A DNA stretch of 64,000 nt from Psychrobacter sp. Choline-02u-9. Lineage in GTDB: Bacteria > Pseudomonadota > Gammaproteobacteria > Pseudomonadales > Moraxellaceae. The notes under the pieces were generated by a model, which was not told where the DNA came from, searched no databases, and saw only the letters and a list, made by a program, of their open reading frames with translations. The translations under genes and the position numbers were made by a program. The stretch spans positions 1 through 64,000 of the forward strand of contig NZ_PJBF01000044.1 in the NCBI RefSeq assembly GCF_002836505.1, given 5' to 3'. Below, one piece after another: positions 57,275 through 64,000 of the stretch; the first letter of the stretch is position 1; each line of letters begins with the position of its first letter.

Positions 57275-58672
57275 CTACTTATAATAATCATCGTTCTTTT
57301 TAAGCCACCAGTTCATATTGTCTTGGCGCTTGGCACGGAATGCTTCTAGCTTATGAGCAACGGACGCGTTATGCTGCCGTGCAGTATCGAGCGCAAAAAG
57401 AATCGGTACTGAAGACAATACACCAAAGCGTATCTTCGATTTTGGTAAGTCCAGCCCATCGCCTATATCATCACCAACTAAGGTGCGAGTGACACTTGCG
57501 TTGACCATTTCAACAAAACGTCCACGCCGATTGTCTTCACCCATCAGCTGACGCGGTAAATCATGCAATGCTTTTGCCAATGGCTGACCCATCTTAAAAT
57601 CTAGCTGCTGTATCGATAGATAGGTATAGAGCCATTCCCAACACGCGGCCTCATCTTTTGGTAAACGATCTAGATCAACACCCATCCAATAACTGGCAAG
57701 ATTCCATAGATGCAGGATACCTTCAGCTTCTTCTGTGCTAATACGTGCGCCTAACAATCTTAGACCGCGCATAATTAGTAACGAGAACTGTAAGTGGGTG
57801 GCAATCATATCGGTTTGATTGATAGGGATGCCCCAATAGTCAGTATTCCAACTACCATCAGGGTTATGATGTTGCTCGGCGTTTGGTATCACGCCTGTAG
57901 CAGCATTGCCTTTACCTTTGAGTAGGTTCTGCCTTACCAAGGTATGTATCTGACGTACTTGGATCGATTGTCGCCAGCCCTCAGAGCCAATGGCCAGCAC
58001 TTGCTCGACAGGTTTATTTTGATTGCCTGCGCTCATATTAGATGAAGGGTGTTCAGACACGGCCAAGATATAGGCATAAGTACGCATCAGTCGTGGTAGC
58101 GCATCGTGCATCAGTGCGCCCGTCTGAATGAGCGGTAGCGAGAGGGCAGGGATGCTATAGCCAGCCATCAAAGCAACATTACGCAGTAGCCAAATGAGCA
58201 TGAGTGGATAGCGCCGATAGGCAACCGCACCTATCCGAGCAAGCTTTGGGTCGAACCAATCAGGATGGCTGCTAAATTGCTCAGTGAGCGCTTTAAATGA
58301 TGGGTTGGTTGCAAGGTCCTTGTTTACAAGGCCATTGTTCGCAGGATTATGATTTGAATTATCGCCAAGAATAGTATGCTGTAAAGGCTTTGCAAATTTT
58401 ATGCTTTGAGCAGCTAACGCGTCTGCGAGTGGATCGCCAATATCGTAACCTGCCACGATCTCATCAAGTAGAGCAGGCGATATTGTAAAGTCTTTTGGTA
58501 ATAGATAACGTTTAATGCGTTTTAAAACCTGCAAATCGCTATGGTCATCGATAGCAGTGGTACGTCCATGACGCTGATAAGCGTTCGATGATGGAGCGTT
58601 CGATGACTGAAAGTCAGGTTTGTCAGTTGGAGTACTTGCCGTATTGATGATTTTCTTATCCATAATTATCAA
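57275..58672 (-). CDS. MpaB-like oxygenase domain protein (DUF2236)
   Basis: 465-residue protein of the MpaB/latex-clearing-protein-like family (DUF2236), haem-b-containing or related oxygenases. Diagnostic segments include LPRLMRTYAYILAV, GIPINQTDMIATHLQFSLLIMRGLRLLG and HLWNLASYWMGVDLDRLP, with conserved His residues that could bind haem. No signal peptide is seen; the first ~45 residues are polar and low-complexity. Two in-frame ATGs (58672 and 58663) are possible and neither has a strong ribosome binding site. Substrate unknown. Confidence 0.72.
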   Translation of the reverse strand: MIIMDKKIINTASTPTDKPDFQSSNAPSSNAYQRHGRTTAIDDHSDLQVLKRIKRYLLPKDFTISPALLDEIVAGYDIGDPLADALAAQSIKFAKPLQHTILGDNSNHNPANNGLVNKDLATNPSFKALTEQFSSHPDWFDPKLARIGAVAYRRYPLMLIWLLRNVALMAGYSIPALSLPLIQTGALMHDALPRLMRTYAYILAVSEHPSSNMSAGNQNKPVEQVLAIGSEGWRQSIQVRQIHTLVRQNLLKGKGNAATGVIPNAEQHHNPDGSWNTDYWGIPINQTDMIATHLQFSLLIMRGLRLLGARISTEEAEGILHLWNLASYWMGVDLDRLPKDEAACWEWLYTYLSIQQLDFKMGQPLAKALHDLPRQLMGEDNRRGRFVEMVNASVTRTLVGDDIGDGLDLPKSKIRFGVLSSVPILFALDTARQHNASVAHKLEAFRAKRQDNMNWWLKKNDDYYK

Positions 58673-58740
58673 GTACCATTTTCAGAGTGAGGACATGCCT
58701 TAGAACGTAAAACTTGCATTGCGATAGCTTCGCATCCCAG

Positions 58741-59343
58741 TCATTCGTAAAAACTACTGGATCGGTTCAATGAGTCTAATTGCTGCTGTGTTGTTCGGAT
58801 ACGGCGTTTGGTATCACGAATCTCATCAGATAGAGATAGCAGCCGTGCACGGGCTTCTTTTTCATTAGAAAAGTCTAGCATTTCACCATTTTCTAGCTTA
58901 TCGAATTCTGATTGGTAAGTATCTAAGAGGTGATTGTCTTTGTCTAATTGACTGTCTAAGGCGTAATAATCTAGCCCTTTTTGATTAGCCGCTTGCAATG
59001 TGTTGGCCATAGCAATTGGACAAACATTGTTTAATTGACGACCACGTCTACCGATGTTATAGGCATTATTGATAGTGCAGTATTGTTGTAGACCAAGTTT
59101 ACGACCGCGCTCCCATGCTTGGTAGTCGGGGGCGACACTGGCTTTGGCACAGGCTTTTGTATGAGATGCTAATCGGTCTGAATGATAACCTGCCACGCCA
59201 TCGTTATAGCCGATAGCTTGCCAATCACCGATGAGACATTCTTGCTTGGAGAGTGTTGCACAGCCTGCTAGCAGATAGATACTACCGAACACAGATAAAC
59301 CTAATGCCAGTTGACGTACAACGCGGTGTATAAGTCGGTACAT
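58741..59343 (-). CDS. DUF2799 lipoprotein
   Basis: 200-residue outer-membrane or periplasmic lipoprotein. The signal peptide ends in the lipobox LAGC, with Cys28 lipidated. The domain has the DUF2799 pattern: C-xIGDWQAIGYNDGVAGYHSDRLASHTKAC, GRKLGLQQYCTINNAYNIGRRG and a second Cys group. The C-terminal ~60 residues are charged and probably coiled-coil. Function unknown. It lies 68 bp downstream in direction of nothing obvious and may share a transcript with the MpaB-like gene that follows it. Confidence 0.85.
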   Translation of the reverse strand: MYRLIHRVVRQLALGLSVFGSIYLLAGCATLSKQECLIGDWQAIGYNDGVAGYHSDRLASHTKACAKASVAPDYQAWERGRKLGLQQYCTINNAYNIGRRGRQLNNVCPIAMANTLQAANQKGLDYYALDSQLDKDNHLLDTYQSEFDKLENGEMLDFSNEKEARARLLSLSDEIRDTKRRIRTTQQQLDSLNRSSSFYE

Positions 59344-59552
59344 GGTTAGCTCCGATAGCTGTGATAACTATCATAACGATAATAACTGTGAACACAAATA
59401 AATGATGCTAGCAATCAACTACATTATGCAGACTTGTCATTAATTGCTAAGTCACTTATAAATATCTCGATAACGTACATACAAATAAAATAGAGCAGCT
59501 TATAAGTGGCATCAACATTAAGTAGTACCACTATAAGCCACTCTATGTTTCA

Positions 59553-60755
59553 TCAATGTGGGCGAGTCAAATCGACCGATGTACCGCTAGCATTATCTTT
59601 CAAGCTCATTTTTAGCATGATGTAACCTGCGATACCAGAGACGATTGAACCCATGATAATGCCCAAGCGCTCATCAAACATAGTGGTATCGCCAGCAAAT
59701 GCCAAACCACCGATGAACAAACTCATGGTAAAACCAACACCGCACAATAGAGCTGCACCGTAGATTTGCTTATAGTCCATACCTTTTGGCATGGTTGAGA
59801 TACCAAGTTTGAAGATTAACCAGCACATCATCATGACGCCTAACTGCTTACCAATAAACAAACCAGCGGCAATACCTAGCGGCACTGAGTGGAATAGCTC
59901 AGCAAAACCTGCGCCTTCGAGAGAGATACCCGAGTTGGCAAAAGCAAAGATTGGCAAAATACCAAAGGCGACGGTATTGTGTAGATCGTGCTCTAGCTCT
60001 TCAAGTGGAGAGTGCTCAGGATCAGTGCGGTCGAACATCGGGATAAACAGTGCTAATACCACACCTGCCAATGTTGCATGGATACCAGACTTGAGTACGG
60101 CAATCCACATGATCAGACCGATGAGTAGATATGGTGTGATATTGGTGACGTTACGGCGATTAAGAACATATAAGAACGGCAAACATAGACCAGCTACTGC
60201 CAATGACTCTAACGACAACTCACTGGTATAAAACAAAGCGATAATCAGAATCGCACCAATGTCATCGAAGATAGCAATAGAGACTAAGAAGACCTTTAGG
60301 GAGTTAGGTACACGATTACCTAAGAGACTCAAAATACCGAGTGCAAAGGCAATATCTGTAGCCGCAGGAATGGCCCAACCTTTCCAAAACTCAGGCTCAT
60401 TGTAGTTAAAGAGCAGATAGACAATCGCCGGCATAATCATGCCGCCGAGTGCGGCCCCTGCTGGCAGTATTATCTGTTTGACATTGGACAGCTCGCCGAT
60501 GAGTACTTCACGCTTAAGCTCTAATCCAACCAAGAAAAAGAAAACTGCCATCAGACCATCGTTGATCCAGTGATGAGCATCTTTGGCAATCGCGAACTCA
60601 CCAATCTGAATGGAGACAGGTGCATGAATAAAACCTTCATACCATACGTTGAGAGGGGAGTTGGCAATGATCATTGCAGCAATGGCAGCCAATGCTAAAA
60701 CGATACCGCCCGCTGCTTCAAATTCAAAAAATGCCTTAATCCTTCGTATTGCCAT
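59553..60755 (-). CDS. nhaA: Na+/H+ antiporter NhaA
   Basis: 400-residue inner-membrane sodium/proton antiporter that exports sodium using the proton gradient. Twelve hydrophobic helices are expected. Conserved parts include [36 protein letters not shown] with the paired aspartates of helix V region ([17 protein letters not shown], the Asp-Asp ion site), and [18 protein letters not shown]. Length matches E. coli NhaA (388). GGGGATGAT precedes the ATG. A role in salt tolerance would suit a marine or cold-adapted host. nhaR is not adjacent. Confidence 0.96.
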   Translation of the reverse strand: MAIRRIKAFFEFEAAGGIVLALAAIAAMIIANSPLNVWYEGFIHAPVSIQIGEFAIAKDAHHWINDGLMAVFFFLVGLELKREVLIGELSNVKQIILPAGAALGGMIMPAIVYLLFNYNEPEFWKGWAIPAATDIAFALGILSLLGNRVPNSLKVFLVSIAIFDDIGAILIIALFYTSELSLESLAVAGLCLPFLYVLNRRNVTNITPYLLIGLIMWIAVLKSGIHATLAGVVLALFIPMFDRTDPEHSPLEELEHDLHNTVAFGILPIFAFANSGISLEGAGFAELFHSVPLGIAAGLFIGKQLGVMMMCWLIFKLGISTMPKGMDYKQIYGAALLCGVGFTMSLFIGGLAFAGDTTMFDERLGIIMGSIVSGIAGYIMLKMSLKDNASGTSVDLTRPH

Positions 60756-61217
60756 ATCATCCCCGTTTGCTAAATATAATTCACTAAATCATTCAATAAC
60801 TTCAAATGTCTATCTCGCTGTTTGTATAACGATAGCAGATAGACCCTAACAGTTTCTCATACTCTTATTAATATAAACAACAAAATACGTTGAGCGAAGA
60901 CCATCCGCTCGCTTTTTTATATCAATAACAGCAATATTATAAAGGGGATATGAAGGTCAATACAGTTGTAAGTCGTTAAATCTTTTTAATCAGTCGCTAT
61001 TTGGCTGAGCATATTCGGAACGTTATTAGACAAATTTAGCAGACTTTGTTACGTTTTTGGCTTTTTTTACGGTTTTATCTTTATAATGAGCAGCGCTGTG
61101 CGACGTGTCATTATTTCTTTTGCTAGCACTGGTAAGCTGTCAGCTTATCGATAATGATATTTTAGCCTTATCTCAGAACTCCTTTTCTCTTCTTATCATA
61201 TTTTGCAGGTCAGTGTC
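60756..61217. other. Divergent intergenic region between nhaA and the TSUP gene
   Basis: AT-rich spacer of 462 bp between divergent transporter genes. I see no riboswitch, repeat or RNA gene. Confidence 0.4.
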
Positions 61218-61973
61218 ATGGACTTAACTTTCTCGTTAGAGATTATTTTAATGCTTACTGCGGTGGCCGCGTTGGCAGGATTTATTGATGCTATTGCTGG
61301 CGGCGGCGGGTTATTGACTATCCCTGCCATGCTACTGGCCAACATCCCACCAGTATTGACGCTTGGCACCAATAAACTGCAAGCGGCATCAGGCGCACTA
61401 GCGGCGTCTATTACTATGATTAGAAAAGGGGTCGTCAAACCGCAACGTATCAAAGTAGCTATTATCGCCGCTTTTATTGGTTCCGTTATCGGCACTATCG
61501 CTGTACAGATGTCACCACCTGACTTGCTTGAAAAGGTGATTCCATTTTTGATCGCTGCTATCGGTATTTATACGTTATTTGCCCCTAGATTGGGTGAAGT
61601 AGAGGCTGCACCGCGTATCTCAGAGAGCAAATGGCAAAAAGTCGTGGCACCGTTGATTGGTTTTTATGATGGTTATATTGGTCCAGGTACTGGTATGTTT
61701 TTTGCGCTTGGCAATGTGGCATTACGTGGTCGTCAAATTATCGAAGCAACAGGTGCGGCTAAAGTATTGAATTTATCGACCAATATTGGCTCGTTAATTT
61801 TCTTTATTTTGGGTGGCAACGTACTGTGGAAAGTGGGGCTAGCGATGATGGTTGGACAAACCATCGGTGCCTATTTTGGCTCGCACATGGTGGTTAAAGG
61901 CGGTAGCAAATTGATTCGTCCAGTGATTGTACTGGTCTGTCTGGCGATGTTGACCAAGTATGTGTTTGGCTAG
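61218..61973 (+). CDS. TSUP (TauE/SafE) family membrane permease
   Basis: 251-residue protein with about eight hydrophobic helices of the TauE/SafE family, which move sulfite, sulfoacetate or other organosulfur anions. The family motifs AGFIDAIAGGGGLLTIPAML near the start and GFYDGYIGPGTGMFFALG in the second half are the two repeat signatures. The ATG at 61218 with an upstream CAGGT is preferred over a TTG at 61203. The substrate is not certain. It is a single-gene unit with its own terminator. Confidence 0.9.
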   Translation: MDLTFSLEIILMLTAVAALAGFIDAIAGGGGLLTIPAMLLANIPPVLTLGTNKLQAASGALAASITMIRKGVVKPQRIKVAIIAAFIGSVIGTIAVQMSPPDLLEKVIPFLIAAIGIYTLFAPRLGEVEAAPRISESKWQKVVAPLIGFYDGYIGPGTGMFFALGNVALRGRQIIEATGAAKVLNLSTNIGSLIFFILGGNVLWKVGLAMMVGQTIGAYFGSHMVVKGGSKLIRPVIVLVCLAMLTKYVFG

Positions 61974-62003
61974 TTAGTTTTTGATTTGACTAGTTATTGA
62001 TCA

Positions 62004-62042
62004 TAAAAAAACCTCAGCCAACTTGACTGAGGTTTTTTATTT
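62004..62042. terminator. Bidirectional terminator between the TSUP and symporter genes
   Basis: AAAAAACCTCAG at 62005-62016 pairs with CTGAGGTTTTTT at 62027-62038. Confidence 0.92.
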
Positions 62043-62069
62043 TATGCACTTCTATCTCGCAATCGTGGG

Positions 62070-63446
62070 TTAGCGGCGACGATCAACATCATCATATTCA
62101 CTACCCATGATGCCATCACTAAAGACTTCAGAGAACTCACGCTCATTGTCTTCATCGATATGACCATCAAATACATCTTTTGCACCAGCGTTAGGATCGT
62201 TGTAAATAGCCAGATCCATTTTGCCTTCTGATTTTGCCACGATAGTAGTAACAGCAGCATCACCACCGACGTTTACAGCAGTACGTAGCATATCAAGGAT
62301 ACGATCCACACCCAAGATTAGACCAATACCTTCGATTGGTAGACCCACTTGAGCAAATACCATAGATAGCATGATTAGACCAACACCAGGCACACCAGCC
62401 GTACCAACAGACGCCAGTACTGACATCAAGATGACGGTTAAGTATTCGGTCACGCCCAAATCAATGCCGTAAATGTTGGCAATAAAGATGGTTGCAGTAC
62501 CCTGCATGATAGCCGTACCATCCATATTGATGGTAGCACCAAAAGGAACAGTGAACGACGCAACTGAGTTGTTTACACCCATACGCTTGGTAACCGTACG
62601 CAAGGTAATAGGAATCGTCGCGTTTGAGCTTGAGGTACTAAAAGCAAAGATTTGTACTTCACGCATTTTTGCCAAGAACGTCTTGATAGACAGGCCTGAA
62701 GACACTTTTAGTACAATCATCATGGTGATAAAGAAGTGGAAGGCCAATGACCCGACCAATACCGCGACATAACCCAGTAGTGACCAAATCAAGTCTAAAC
62801 CTAGCTCTGCCATTGCTTTGGTCAATAGCGCAAATACACCATATGGTGCAAGGTTCATGATGATCGTGACCATCTTTAAGATAACTTCGTTGATCAGCTC
62901 TAGGCTCTGCACTAAGCCTTTGGCAGGTTTACCTACCATCAAGATACTGACACCGATCAAAATAGCAAAGAAGATGATCGATAACATATCACCATTTGCC
63001 ATCGCGCTGATGGGATTCGATGGGATAATGTTAGAGAATACATCAAGTAGAGGCGGCGCTGACGCAGCTTCAAACTCGGCTTCCGTTCCGATATTCATGC
63101 CTTTACCGATACCGAATAGCGAGCCAAGACCAATTGCAGTCGCAATAGCGAGTGCAGTGGTTATCATATAAATAATGAACGTTTTGGTACCAATACGTCC
63201 AAGTAGGCGAATATCACCAATACCGCATACACCGCAAATCAGTGAGATAAGCACCAAAGGTACGACCAACATTTTTAGCGAGTTGACAAATAGTTTACCA
63301 ACAATGGCAAGGAAGCCATTGGTGATGTAAGTGTTAACAAAGCCACCTTCGCCGTTCAATCCTGAGTAGTTTAGAAATAGGCCCAGTCCAATACCGAGCA
63401 CCATGGCAACAATGATCTTGCCCGTCAGTCCCAAATTCTTCCACAT
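62070..63446 (-). CDS. Dicarboxylate/amino acid:cation symporter (DAACS, GltP/SstT-like)
   Basis: 458-residue transporter of the DAACS family (glutamate, aspartate, C4-dicarboxylates or serine, driven by H+ or Na+). Eight helices and two re-entrant hairpins are expected. The serine-rich hairpin motif is FSTSSSNATIPITL, the NMDGTAIMQG motif binds sodium and substrate, and the late GVDRILDMLRTAVNVGGDA contains the substrate-contacting Asp and Arg. The arginine suggests an acidic substrate. The C-terminal ~45 residues are strongly acidic, an extension not typical of E. coli members. Confidence 0.93.
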   Translation of the reverse strand: MWKNLGLTGKIIVAMVLGIGLGLFLNYSGLNGEGGFVNTYITNGFLAIVGKLFVNSLKMLVVPLVLISLICGVCGIGDIRLLGRIGTKTFIIYMITTALAIATAIGLGSLFGIGKGMNIGTEAEFEAASAPPLLDVFSNIIPSNPISAMANGDMLSIIFFAILIGVSILMVGKPAKGLVQSLELINEVILKMVTIIMNLAPYGVFALLTKAMAELGLDLIWSLLGYVAVLVGSLAFHFFITMMIVLKVSSGLSIKTFLAKMREVQIFAFSTSSSNATIPITLRTVTKRMGVNNSVASFTVPFGATINMDGTAIMQGTATIFIANIYGIDLGVTEYLTVILMSVLASVGTAGVPGVGLIMLSMVFAQVGLPIEGIGLILGVDRILDMLRTAVNVGGDAAVTTIVAKSEGKMDLAIYNDPNAGAKDVFDGHIDEDNEREFSEVFSDGIMGSEYDDVDRRR

Positions 63447-63970
63447 AATTCATATCCTTTGTGTGCATAACAGCTTTATAGTAAGTGTTCATTAGCCAAC
63501 ATGATTGTACTTATCAGCCTTACTACAAAGCTTGTTATGACTATTAAGTTCCCGTGATTGTCGCTCGATGTCACATTTTCGTGGACAATATAAAAGAATA
63601 GCTAAGGGCACTGCAAGATTTTTTTCTGATTTTATTCTAAATGTACATTCCTCGTTACAACTATGTGCCCATAATATAGTCAATATTTATTCTAAACGGT
63701 TTGTTTCCCATATGAAACAAAATATTCATGAAAGAGTTTTTAGGGTAAGCAAATATGTCAAACTATTGATATTGAACCATTGATTTCAAGTTATCGAAAT
63801 GCAAAGAAAAGAATAAGACTCATATGATTAATTAAGCTCAGAATTTCCAATAGACCAAAAAAAGCCAGACTATCGTTTATAGATAGTCTGGCTAATAAAA
63901 AGTGAAAGTTTTACTATAAAATCTAATAATACTCAGTTTCTAATAGCAATATTAAAAACAGAATAGACCA
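63447..63970. other. Intergenic region at the right edge
   Basis: AT-rich DNA upstream of the symporter gene. The open frames here look random. A terminator for the last minus-strand gene is listed separately. Confidence 0.4.
63857..63898 (-). terminator. Terminator for the gene at the right edge
   Basis: AGCCAGACTATC pairs with GATAGTCTGGCT around a 7-nt loop. On the minus strand it is followed by a run of seven T residues, which makes it a terminator for the partial gene ending at 63971. Confidence 0.85.
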
Positions 63971-64000
63971 TTAAACCTTATCGTCTTCTTCACGTGATAA
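63971..64000 (-). CDS. C-terminal tail of a gene running off the window
   Basis: Reading the minus strand from the window edge gives an open frame ending LSREEDDKV and a stop codon at 63971. The terminator 73 bp further on supports a real gene end. Only ten codons are visible, so nothing can be said about the product. Confidence 0.4.
   Translation of the reverse strand, partial: LSREEDDKV

Noticed and set aside
63568..63783. 71-codon open frame near the right edge
   Set aside because: Composition and lack of a start signal suggest chance.

Overview
The window looks like chromosomal DNA of a gammaproteobacterium of the family Moraxellaceae, most likely Psychrobacter or a close relative. This is inferred from the style of the proteins (gltBD, parC, valS, bioB-hemJ, rph, serB beside an Smp-like gene, paired fadD genes), the moderate GC content and the presence of cold-shock and blue-light genes. 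No insertion sequence, prophage, CRISPR array, rRNA or tRNA gene was recognised. Most genes are single transcription units closed by clear hairpin terminators.

Layout. 1-6957: glutamate synthase gltB and gltD, behind a long leader with two mutually exclusive hairpins. 7078-12653: FUSC-type membrane protein, an orphan PotD-like lipoprotein, an SDR oxidoreductase, a Cof-type HAD phosphatase and a secreted PEBP-like protein. 12654-14993: three tandem BLUF-like photoreceptor paralogues. 15058-24974: parC, a VWA lipoprotein, two long-chain acyl-CoA ligases and rph. 25015-32325: small membrane and secreted proteins, bioB-hemJ, an SCP2 protein, a DUF368 flippase-like protein and serB. 32775-37836: Smp-like membrane protein, an acidic small protein, a UPF0149 protein, two YbjQ-family proteins and a BASS transporter behind a structured leader. 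38024-42456: an FNT channel with a long acidic tail, and valS. 42457-44125: an AT-rich three-gene island. 44173-47721: a TerD/VWA protein, a THI5-like protein behind a TPP riboswitch, a perfect 13-bp tandem array and a DUF454 protein. 47965-58672: cold-shock protein, YeiH/LysR divergent pair, two universal stress proteins, a PreP-like M16 protease, two Nudix hydrolases and an MpaB-like protein. 58741-64000: DUF2799 lipoprotein, nhaA, a TSUP permease, a dicarboxylate/glutamate symporter and the tail of one more gene.

The most interesting system is at 42775-44040: a protein with the HGT and GxYF signatures of ADP-ribosyltransferases, a 98-residue unknown protein, and a SecB-like chaperone, in tight order and on AT-rich DNA between valS and a TerD/VWA gene. 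Order and content match toxin-antitoxin-chaperone (TAC) modules, most closely the phage-defence module CmdTAC, whose toxin ADP-ribosylates mRNA. This is inference from motifs and synteny.

Two further points of note: the three BLUF genes, in which only the third keeps the conserved flavin-contacting Asn; and a well conserved TPP riboswitch (46671-46771, minus strand) in front of a THI5/NMT1-like gene that has no signal peptide and no ABC-transporter partners.
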